Shown here: positions 47,401-59,400 of the stretch, piece after piece
How the letters are laid out: every line of letters starts with the position of its first letter
Numbering within the stretch: the stretch's first letter is position 1
Assembly: GCA_019916065.1 (NCBI GenBank)
Contig: CM034236.1
Span: forward strand, 22,480,941 to 22,544,940
Reading direction: 5' to 3'
Length of the DNA stretch: 64,000 bases
Origin: Vitellaria paradoxa
Taxonomy: Eukaryota > Streptophyta > Magnoliopsida > Ericales > Sapotaceae
Notes under the pieces: generated by a model
The model's database searches: none
Told to the model about the DNA's origin: nothing
What the model saw: only the letters and a program-made list of their open reading frames with translations
Translations under genes and position numbers: made by a program

Positions 47401-50400
47401 ATTAGGAAACGATCCCAACAATGTTTATTAAGCTACTTAACAGAATTAATGTAAATTTATAACCATTAATCCATCCTTCAAAGTTTCTAATTTTAGGAAC
47501 TCTAAAGCCTAAAACATCAAATCTAATTTGCAAATAGTGCTTCTAAAAATAGAATTTGACTTTTTATTCACATTTCTTTTGTAACATATAGAATGTGAAA
47601 AATAACTTATGCTTATTTCAATATAGTAAACTATAAATGCATTTGAAATGTAAAAATTGAAAATAATAATAAAAAATGATAATTTTCATAAAGGAACAAG
47701 TATTGGTAAATGAGTTTTCTCTCAAGGCATGTTAGTTTTCGCTAATATGCAGCATGGTCTTAGCAACAGCCTTTCAAAGTTAGGATTTTCATCCTTCCAA
47801 ACGAAATCCAATCCAGTAAGGAGAAGAAAGGTGTTCGAGGTGGGCTTTACCACCATTAACTTAGCACGTGAAGATCATGGTGATGGGGTGAGAATCTAGG
47901 AGACAAGGAGGAATTTTCAATCATCAATTGTGCTATTCAACAAGGAGGCGATGGATTGTCACAATCAGTAGTAAAGCTTTGGCCAGTGGTGGTGGTGTTG
48001 GCTTATATATATATATATTTGGGGGAGAGGGGTCTGGGGGGTTTAGAGTCTTTAGATGCTAATAGGGGGGAAGAAAACCCCATTGTACTCCAGATTGACG
48101 AGCGAGGGATGTGCATGTTAGAACTCTGGTCATTCACACCAATGGGGAAGTCGTGGGCATGCATCCCAAAGGATGGGGCCAGCAGTGGGTGGGCGAAGTT
48201 CATTAGTTTTCTAGCAAAGTTTAATTCAGGGGACATGGCATCAGCCCCAAAGAAGACAAAATCTTATGTTGAAGCTGCTGCAATACATAGATGGTTGGGA
48301 GAATCTTTGAGATGTGAAACTAGAGGGGTGGGGAAGAAGAGGAGCCTAAGGGTTTTTGGGCTCAGGAAAGGGGGTGGAATGAGGGGTATGGGCAGATGTC
48401 TGTCAAGGAAGCTCGGCAAAGGGGGTAGGGCGGTGATGGAGCAAGGCGAAGTTCGTAAGTGAGCCGAAGGGCGGTGGCTTCTTGGTCACAACCAGCTAAA
48501 ACTAAAGTTCCATTAAAGATTGTTTAACAAAAGATGGGCAAACTCAACTGTCTTCTAAGAAGAGATGCAGCTATGTTGAAAAGACAATTATCTAATTTGC
48601 AAACCTATCAGGGGGATCCTTTTGAACCACCTGTTATAATAGGAAAGCCTTGAGAGTTGGTTGATTGGGCGTGTCAAACATTCATTCAATACTTTATAGT
48701 TTAACATGAATCATCTACTTATGGCACACATTACAAACTTCACAACACAACGAATTTGCACCAAGATGGAGAAAGTGTCTTTTATTTTGCTGTATAATTA
48801 AAACAGCAAGTTTAAAAAAAAAAAAAAGATGAAAATAAAACAAAACCCATTAAGATTAGTGTCATAATGATTAGATTATCAGATACAGCTCTTGAAACTA
48901 AGACTGGGGCTCTCCAGGTACCTGTTCAATAGCTTCTTCGGTAAATGGATGCCAATAACGCATACCAACGTACACCTTTGCAGGCACATTCTTTGCACAA
49001 AGGGCCTTCCTTAACTCTTCTGCCTGAACAAGGAAAATTAAAGCAAATGAAGAGAAGTTTTGAATAGAAAGTCCCACAACTAAATCACTTTTTACAAGGC
49101 AGACTTCAAAAATATGTGAACACTGCATACTAGGAAAGTTTTACCAACCATCAACAAATTAGAATGGGGTGGTGTAGAGAGTTTTTAGTCAGATCAGAAT
49201 AGATGACATTCTGAGGGGCAGTTGAGCAACTTTACTGAAAGTGGTCTAGTTATCAAAGAACATAGAATTAGAGTCTCAATATTTCTACATGTTCAACATA
49301 AAATGACGGGGCTTGGTCAGTCACACCCTAATAACTCTTATAATGCATGCTACCTAACAAGTTTTGATTTTTTTTTTTTTTTTTAATAGAAGAACTGCTC
49401 AAATTTTTTGTTTTTTGTTTACGTTGTTAAAATGAGAACAGAGTTTCAAATGGAAGAGTAAATGGAGAGCAGGAAAATGGGAAAATAAAAAAGCATCGTA
49501 CAAGGATAAATGACAAGCAATGTAACAATCACCAAAATACATAGGCATGGTGCACGTAAGATTCACAATGCTCACTTCTTTTTGATATGAGGGCTGGGAA
49601 GAAAACCATCAATAAGAACGAAGGCATTAAGTAGCAGTTTGTAAAAGATTTTTTTTATTTTGCCAAGAGAGAAAAACATTATTTTAACTCATCATAAGAG
49701 AAGTACAAGGGTTAAAAATCATCCTTTTGCTTGTGTGTGTTTTGTTCATTTAACTTCTCATGAAAATAACAAAACTTTCGGTTTAATCTGCCATAAGTGT
49801 TTTCATTGGTTATGCAGCAAACCAGAAAGGTTTTCTTTCTTATGAGCCCTCTATTTGACGCATTCATGTTTCAGCCGTGGTTTAGATTTAAAGTGTATTA
49901 AATCACCAATTTCCCCTGCTATTTTATTGTCTAATTTTTCTAACAATTCTTCTCCTTCCGTCACTTCTCCCATTCCTACTGACAGTTTATATAGTGTACA
50001 ACAACCTCGTCAAGTTTATCAATGAAAGCACATCCTTCAACCTACTCCTCTAACTGATCATCTACAGTGCCAGGTCAGTCATCTCATATTCCTCTAACTG
50101 ATCATCACCTACCAGAAGGCCAGTCTGTTCCTCCTCCCCTAACTTCTTCTAGTACTCCATTCATCTCAATTTCCCATCCTCCTAATCGATTTGGCTGGAT
50201 CGCACATGGCTTACTTTTTACTTCTCTGGATGCTATTAAAATTCCTTCCTCATACAAACAAGTATTATGCATTTTCTCATTGGAAGGAAGCTATGGGAAC
50301 AGAGATTGGTGCTTTGCTAGACAATGAGACAACGAAGCTTGTTTCTCCTCCTCACAATGCTACTATAATTGGCAGCAAATGGGTATGTTGGTAGCGTTTG

Positions 50401-53400
50401 GCATCACAATTTCTAGCAGAAAAATGCCAAGTTTTGCTCTTTAGGTGTTTGGCAAAACACCAAATTTTGCCACTTTTCTACTCTACTACAGTAACTTCCC
50501 AACTCAAAAGTTACCAAAAGTTATTAAAAGTTGCTAAAAATTACTAAAAGTTGCCAAAAGTTATTAAAAAATGCCAAAAGTTGCCAAAAATTTTATCAAA
50601 CACTCAAAAGTTGCAAAAAGTTGTTGAAAATTACTAAAAATTGTTACTTGCTTTACCAAATACACCAAAAATTATAACTAGTAACTTTTGACAAAAAAAT
50701 ACCAAAAGTTGCTAAAAATTGTGCCTCCAAACGCCCCCCTTATGTTAAATTGAAATCAGAAGGTAATATTGAATGATATAAGGTACAATTGGTTACTCAA
50801 GGACATGATCAAGAGTATGGTATTGACTCTCCTGAAACATTTGCACTTGTAGCCAAAATGACAAGTATCAGACTTGGTATTGCTATTTCAGCTATCAATC
50901 AGTGGAGGATCTTTCAAATGGATGTAAAGAATGCTTTCTCCGTGGCTTCTTGAAAGAGACCATTTACATGCGACAACCTCCTAGATATTTTTCTATAATT
51001 CTCTTGTGTGTCACTAAAAGAGGTCTTTGTATGGTCTTAATGAAGCACCTCAGGCATGGTTTGAGCATTTTAGGTAAGTTATCCTTGCAGCTGGTTACAA
51101 GTAGAGCCACCATGATTATCTCTCTACGCTAAAGTTCTTATTGTAATTCTCATCTTATGCATAGATGATATTCTTATCACAGGGAATGACAGCTGGTATT
51201 GTGCACCTTAAGAACCTTCTGGGAAAATCTTCTAAGATTAAAGATCTCGATTTTTTAACATACTTTCTTGAGCTAGAAGTCCACACTTCTTCAAGGAGCT
51301 ACTTTGTCAACCAAGGTAAATATGCTTCATATTTGATTGCATTAGCAAATATTATTAATGACAAGTCAGTAATTCTAATGGAACTCAATCTGAAGTATTC
51401 TCTAAGGATGGAGTTCGACTTTGTAACAAATTGACTACACATTATAGGCAGCTTGTTGGCAGTCTCATTTATCTCGCGTTGGCTCAATTAGATATTTCTC
51501 ATGCAGTCCAAGTTGTTAGCCAAGTTGTTGCTGCTCTTCGCAGCATAGTGATGTGAACCAAATTATTTGCTATCTCAAAGAAACTATCAGTTGGGGGTTG
51601 TTCTTTTCTTACAGCTCATTACAATTATGTGCTTATGCTGATTCCAATTGGGCTGGTTGTCTTCATACTCATCCTCAATGCTCCATTACTGGTTAGTGTA
51701 TATTTCTCGGTGGTTCACTGATTTCATGGAAGTTCAAGAAACAAAATACAGTGTCCAAATTCTCTGTGAAAGCTGAATACCATGCCATATTGTCTGCTTG
51801 TAGTGAAATAATTTGGTTACAGGGACTTCTTCAAGACTAGTGTATTTCTCTCAACTCTCCAACTCCTTTGTATGCTGACAACACAAGTTCCATACGCCTC
51901 GCTTCAAATCTTGTTTTCCACATAAAACATATTAAAGCAGATTTCTATTTTATACGCAACATGTGTCTTAATGGCAAGACCTTTCCCCAAGCTGCCTCTG
52001 AAAACCAACTTGCTGATATGTTTCCAAAGGCAATGACTCAACTTAAAACAGAATGAGAAAATAAAAAGGAGAGAGAATTTTGTTTCTCCCAAGCACATTG
52101 TACTTATAATAGGAGAATGAGTACAATTAGGAAACAAGAAATTAGGAAGGAATTAGGAAAAGATCTCTACGAATATTCTAGAATTAATACAAATCCTAAC
52201 AAATCTCAAAACTATCCCCTCAAACTAGAGCATAGATATCAAACATGCCTAGCTTGGTCAACAACTACTAAAAGGGTGAACGAGATAAGAGCTTGCTAAG
52301 AATATTCCCCAGCTGCGAGTCTGAGTGTACAAATGGGTAGCACGATCCCATTTGAGCAGAAGATCCTAATAAAATGGCAGTGCACTTCAATATGTTTGGT
52401 CCTCTTGTAGAAGATTGGATTCTTGGCAATAAAGAAAGCAATTTGGTTGTCGCAATATATGGACATTGGAGCTAAAACAACTATACCGAAACCACGACAT
52501 AGAGAACGAACCGAAAGCGTTTTAAACACAGTATTGGGTCATAGCACGATACTCAGTCTCTTCACTAGAACGAGCAACAACAACTTGCTTTTTACGATGC
52601 CAGTTCACCAGATTCCAACTAATAGGTGTGAATTATCCCAAAGTAGACCGCCCATTAGAATGACTACTAGCCCAATTTGCATTAGTATAGCCAACTACAT
52701 CTAATAAGGTGGAAGGATGATGGAGCAAACCTTCGAGCGGCCGAACTCTTCAAATACCTCACAATATGACATGTAGCATCAAAATGAGACTAACAAGGAA
52801 CATGCATAAACTGACTAATCACACCAACTGCATATGTAATATCTGGCTTTGACACAATAAGGTAGATGAGTTTACCCAACAAACAATAATATTGTCCCAC
52901 ATCAAGAAATAGCTCATCACTTTGAATGTCTAAACAAACAAAAGAATCAATAGGTGTGCCTATAGGGTGTGAACCCAAGAGCCCAATCATAGTAAATCTA
53001 AAACATATTTTCTTTGGGATAGAGATATACTCTGAGAGGAATGAGCAACCTCAATCCCTAAGAAGTAACGTAAGGTTCTACTATCTTTTATATGAAATTG
53101 TAGCCCCAAATGACACTTCGATGCAGAAATACTATCAATGTTATTCCCAGAAATAATAATATCATCAACACAGACAATCAATATAATAATTCTATAAGAG
53201 ACCCAATGTGTAAGCATAGAGTGATCAAAGGTAGACCATTGAAACCCATAATCTAGTAGCACTTTGAATCAATCAAACTATGCTTGTGGGGACTACTTGA
53301 GCCCATAGAAAAAGCCTCCCTAAGATAACATATTCAGGTGGCTAGTCCATATATACTTTCTCTTGAAGCTCTCTATGCAAAAAAGCATTTTTAATGTCTA

Positions 53401-56400
53401 ACATATACAGGGGCCAATATTTACTCACTGCAATTGCTAGAGGATACGAAGTGAATTAAGGTGAGCAACGAGTGAAAATGTCTCTAGATAACAAACACCA
53501 TAAGTCTGACTGATCCCTTAGCAACCAATCAAGCTTTCAATCTTTTAGCAGAACCATCTAATAGATATTTAACTGTGTATACCTAGCGACACCCAAGAGT
53601 TTTTCTTGCCAAATGGATGAGAGGTGAGCTCCCATGTGTTATTATGATACATTGCACACATCTCTTCATCCATTATTGCCTTCCAACCAGAAGATATTAA
53701 GGCCTGCTTACAAGAGATTGGAACAGAAATAGAGGACATGGCAGACGAGTTAACATACTATGATAAGAGATAAAATTAGCAAAAGGATGTTGAGTGCAAG
53801 TGCTTTTACCTTGTCATAAAATAATGGGATGATCGTCAACAACTAGAGTTTCAACCTCGAGAACTAGTAGCAAGTGGCTTTGATGTAGCAACAGTAGGTA
53901 TCTCAAGAGGTTTAAGATGCACATGCACAGAGGTAACTATAGCAGGATGAGTGCAATATTGAAAAACCCATAAGGGCAAGTTAGGCATGAGGATAACAAG
54001 ATAAGAAAAAAAAGGACTCCCCCTCATGAGGAGACAACTCCTTCGGAGAGGAAAAGTAGAGAGTTGACTTGTAGAATGTAACATCAGCACTAACGAAGAT
54101 GTGATGAGAGGAAGGACAACAACAACAATAACCTTTTTGAGTTCGAGAGTACCCAAGAAAGACACAGAAGCGAGGTGACAGTTTGTCCAAACCCGGGTCA
54201 AGATTATGAACAAATGAAACACAATCGAAGGTACGAGACATGAGAAGAAATGTAGTGGTAGAAGGATACAGAAATGAGAAGGAAAGAATATTACCGAGAG
54301 TGACAGAGGGAACAGGATTGATAAGAAAAAAGGCAATTATTACAGCATAACCTCAAAAGGGCTTCGGAATATTCATATTGAACCGCAAGGTGTGAGAGAC
54401 ATCCAATGAAAAGCGTAACTTATGCTCAATAATACCATTTTGTTGATAGGTGTGAAGACACGTGTTTTGATGAAGAAAGTCGCGATCAACACAAAAGTGA
54501 TAAATGACAGATTGCATGTACTCTTGAGGCATACGAAGAACCAAAAATTTTGATTTTCTTATCAAATTAAGTAGAAATCTCATTACAAGCTCGAAGATAA
54601 TAATGGGCAACTCAAATCGATTTTTCATTAAAAATAACAAAGTCAAATGGGAAAAATCATTCACAAAAATGTCGAAATAAGAATATCCCTTAAATAACCA
54701 AGTCATACTAGAAAAATCATTCATAAAATTGACAAAATAAGAAATCCATTAAATAACCGAGTCATATGAGAAAAATCATCCACAAAATGACAAAATAAGA
54801 ATATCCATTAATAGTGTGAACTCCTAAACGACCACAAATGTTCGGATGGCTTACATAAAATGGTGTAGATTGACGATTATCACTATGACTCATAAAAGAA
54901 CTTTGGCAATGCTTGCCAAGCTAATAAGCCTCACATTCAAGACTCGAAACATGACTCAAACTAGGAATGGCAAGTTTAAGCCCAGCCAAGGATGGATGGC
55001 CTAAAGGATCCACTGGAAGCGAGAAACTAATGCATTAAACACTGAATGAGAAATAGAGAAACTATCGGGATCAAGGTAGTAAAATCCATCCCGCTCAATG
55101 CTCGAACCAATCGTTCTCTGCGTCCTGATGTCCTAAAAAGTACAATAGGAGGGAGAAAGGTTATAAAATAATTTAAAGATTTTGTCAGCTGACTAACAGA
55201 TAATAAATTAAATAGAAATTTAAGAATATAAAGACTTAAGGGCAAGGATATGGAAGACGAGGGCCGGGATATGGAAGCCAAGGGCCAAAGGTGTTCTTTA
55301 CTTGCAACAAATTGGAAGCATCTATCAGCCAAAGTAATAAAGTGAGTTCTAGTAGTCAAATAAGAGAAAAGAAAGGAATTACCCGAGGCATGAGCACTGG
55401 CTCCAGAATCAATGAATATTAGGAGCTGATGGATAAGCAAAACAAACAACACTACTTGAGTGGGCCAGAGTAGCTGTAGAGTTTGGAAGCACGAGAGACG
55501 TACAGAGCCTTCATGATAGAATCTAATTCTATAAGTGTGAAGGGTCCCTAGGAGGCAAGAGCAGTAGTAGATGGAATGTGTAACTGGGGTAGAAGCATTT
55601 CAGCTAAGAAGCTCAGAGTCTACAAACTCAACGGTTATATAAGGGGCTCAATCTAGACGCCCATATTTCTCCGAACAATAAAGCTCAATATGATTTGTCC
55701 AATAATGATAATCACACTTGTTGCTATTATGTCCAAAATTATGCCCACTTCTGCAAGAACCACCACATGAACCACCACAAGAAAATCCACGAGTTACCAT
55801 GAACACCAGAGTTGCTTACTAGGCAACAAAGTTTGATCCACCAGGAGATGGTGTGGAATGAGTATGATGTCCCAACTAAGAACACTAGAGTCTAGGATAA
55901 GCATTAGCCATGGTGGGAATAGTCTCTCACCAGCCAAGAGTTGGCCTTGATAACCACCGAAATTATTAAGACCAACAATCAGTAAAACAATCATAAGCTC
56001 CTTCCATTGTCAGATCATCTCAACCTATTCTCATAGAAGGGGTGAAATTGCAAAAGACGATCACTGAGACCCTTCAAGGTGCTATAAAACTCGGAAAGAG
56101 ATAGATCACCCTATTTGAACGAGAAAACATGTCATATGCTTCAAAAATCCCCAAAATATTACTTCACGAAGAGGAATCTGCTAAAAGTCTCAAAATAGCC
56201 TCAAAAGTAGTACAAAGGGCAACTGTACATAGAACCAAAGGCTCGAGACTATGCCATAACCAACTCATTGCCACAGCATCAACAACACACCACCATGGAT
56301 AAGGATGAAGCAAGGGATCCAAAGGAGACGCGGAAATATAACTTTCCATCTGACGTCCAACAAGGAAATTCTGAACAACAAGAGACCAAGTTAGATAATT

Positions 56401-59400
56401 AGCCCCATCTAACTTCTAATAATTAGCACAAGAAGAATAGATGCATCAATAGCAGTGGATGGAGAAGTTGCATCTAAATTAATAGTGGCATCAGTCCAAT
56501 TGAGAGCCATCACAAAACTGAAGGAAGCAAATCCAACACAAACAAGAACACATATTCACTAGATTAACTAACAGTTCCAATGAGCATCAACAATCTCAAT
56601 TCTGGAGCAGATAGCTCACGTGGAGCAACAATTAAGTGACCAACAAATCAAACAATGAGTAACAAGTGAGCAATTGATGAGCAAGAACGAGCAACAAACG
56701 AGTAAGATCTCATACAAAGATCAATATCATAGCACCAGGTCATCATGGGGCAAGCATGGCTAGCGAATTAAACATTCGACCAACAAAACAAGACCACAAC
56801 CAAATAAAATTATTGTATGACTTGAAAAGCCACAACCAAATCAAAAGGAGACTTGAGATTATTCAAACAGCCATGACAAGTGATGGAGGAGAGAGAGGCA
56901 ACCACCAAAAGATATTGCCGAAGGGCCTGCATTGAGGAACGAGTCAAGACGCGCTAGTCAAAGAGGTGTACATAGGCCCCAGGCAAGAAACTACAAGTTC
57001 TGCGTGACCACATGTCAGCCGACATCAGCTAGTCGAACTAGGCTGATGCTAGTCATTGGTCATCGGCACTTCTGATGATGGGTCGGAGATCTAAGTGATG
57101 AATTTTCGAATATGTCATTTCTTTCAAGCTCGAACAACTCAAGCTCTTTGAAACTCTGCAATTGCTTCGGTTTATCCAATTCCCACAAAACCTTACTTGG
57201 ATGTCACTAAGGCAAGAGCATAGGGGCTCAAGACTAAGTTTGTCAAATTCCTTTATCGCCAGAAAGCTTGTGGTCTTTCTCCCTAACCCTAATTAGGTCT
57301 TTATCTCTCTCTATCTCGCATGCAACCAATCATCAGTTCGTCTCTCGCTTTCGTGCCTTCGCAGTCCGATGGTAGATTCAACATTCCTCATAGATTGGTC
57401 TACTTTTGAGTGAGAACCAGGGCGTTGTACCTGTTTGACAGGCACCAACAACGAGGAATAGTCCTAGTTAGTTTTTTTTTTTTTTTTTTTTTTTAACTTT
57501 GAAATCAAATCACTCAAATACCAAGTTAAAAGAGAGAGAGAAAATAAAAAGGAGATAATTTTGCTTCTCCCACTTACATTGTATTTATAATAAGAGAATG
57601 AGTATAGTTAGGAAATAAGAAATTAGGAATGAATTAGGGAAAAGATCTCTATGAATATTCTAGAATTAATACAATATCCAAACAAATCTCAACAACTCGT
57701 AGTCACCATGAATATCTAGTTGACAAATCGATAGGTTCCTAGCCTCAATTTGAAAAGAAGGGGGGAATAGAATGATTATTGATTCTGAATTATCGTTTTA
57801 TTATTTTTCTTCTTTTGTATAGGCCATATACATGAGGGGCAATATCGTCTATTGTAAACACCTAAATTGTGTATATGTAAGCCTCTCATGGAGTGGTTAG
57901 CTTAAGCCCTCTCTTCATTCTCACTATCTCGTCTATCATCAACTCATTCTCTTAGCAACTAGAACTAACTTACATCTACTACCAGCTCTAATACCACACT
58001 AACATGGGAAAACAATACAAGACTAGTGATAACATTAATACCCTTTTTTTTAATAGATAATAAGATTGATATCCATTAACGTGACCTCAGCAATGGGAAT
58101 TGTAAGAGGTTAATACTCATTGGTTAGGGCCACATGAAAAGCTTAAGCATATATGGTTGGTGTTGAACCACTATGAACCCTTCTACCTAATCCAATGTAC
58201 TTGTGTCCACCAGATATGATAAGGATAAGAATATGGCATGTGTCTGACTTTTGCACCCAAATTAGATACCTACATCTTCCAATTTTTAAATAATATTCGA
58301 AGAAAGTAACAACTCAAGTTTGATGGAAAATAAAATTTTCTAGTCTTTTACATGGATGGAAAGTAAAAAATATAGTTTTTTCTCTAACAATTAATTTTCC
58401 AAGTACACTTTTCCAAGTACACTTCTTATTAACAACCATATCTAATATCAATATATTGTACACATACAATACATTCAAATATGCACAATGTTTTCTTCTA
58501 TTCATACCCAACTTTTAGATACATATTCCAACATTTTATGATTAAGGGTTTAAGGAGGTCTGACACATTAACACACCAGCACCCAATATTCATAACCAAT
58601 TTCATGTTACATAGATTGTAGAATGTCTTTAGTTCAAGTCTCAAGCTTCATTTGTACCCATAGTCTTAATTTTTTTTTACCCCATTATTTCTTTCTATCT
58701 ACCAATCTACCTCTCCCTAAGTCAGAGAGCTAATATACATCATGGAACTCATGCCTCATTAATATCATTTTTTTTGTTCCCTAAGATGGGAGAAAAAGAC
58801 ATGGCCCAAGCAAAAACCCGAACCAGCCATTGGCATGAGATACCACTCAGGCTAACAACTCAAACCCAAATAGTTTAAAATTCTCAAGCAGTTATATATC
58901 CGAGGCAAATATGAACCGACCAAATAGTTTGCAACTAAATTTGTAAAAATACGAAAAATGAATAATTTTTTTTTGGGGGGGGGTAAGTAAAATGAATAAT
59001 TTTGTTAACAAATAGATCTAAGTAATAAAAATTATTCAATTCAACTCAACTAAGCCTTAGTCCCAAACTAATTGGGATCGGTTACATGAATCATTTTCTC
59101 CCATTCCTTTCTATCAAGGTCATGTTTTGCATAAAATTATTTGAAATTAGGTCTTTCTTTTCAAGTTTAGTCTATGCATCCTTAAATCAATCTTTTGTCA
59201 TCATTTAAAACCATGGTAAGAGGATAGTCAAATCAGATTATTGAAATAGCTTGATATACATTGTTAGACCCATTTCCTAAATAGCTTAAGGTTTTGGGAC
59301 AATTAGTGACTTAACTTGGCATCAGAGCGCGAGTTGCAAAAGTCCTGGATTCAAATCTGATTATTCCCCATTTATTGTTGTCCACTTTATTTGTTTGTAT

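Larger units (their letters stand above)
52041..57694 (-). mobile_element. Copia element I, TG...CT ends, target duplication ACTCA/ACTCG
   Basis: LTRs of 171 bp lie at 52041-52211 and 57524-57694, flanked by ACTCA (52036-52040) and ACTCG (57695-57699), one mismatch. The plus-strand LTR starts ACT/AGT, so the minus-strand LTR ends CT, next to a decayed primer site (TGGTATTTGAGTG, 57511-57523). A purine tract (minus TTTGAGGGGATAG) follows the 3' LTR. I interrupts the RNase H end of remnant J. LTR identity is about 90% by eye. Confidence 0.85.
49660..57766 (+). mobile_element. Copia remnant J, 5'-truncated, split by a MITE and Copia I
   Basis: The plus-strand remnant begins within integrase ([11 protein letters not shown], about 49720) and continues with the Pro/Ser-rich linker. 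The RT start ([22 protein letters not shown]) runs up to 50384, where a MITE lies. RT resumes at about 50745 ([20 protein letters not shown]) and is badly decayed. RNase H ([20 protein letters not shown]) runs to Copia I at 52041. Beyond I, reading resumes at 57700 and ends near a purine tract (AAAAGAAGGGGGGAA, 57752-57766). A 3' LTR should start there but cannot be bounded without a partner, and no 5' LTR was seen. Confidence 0.78.

Noticed and set aside
57975..58000. Isolated primer-site-like CTCTAATACCA as a further LTR element
   Set aside because: No pair of flanking repeats or purine tract could be found near it.
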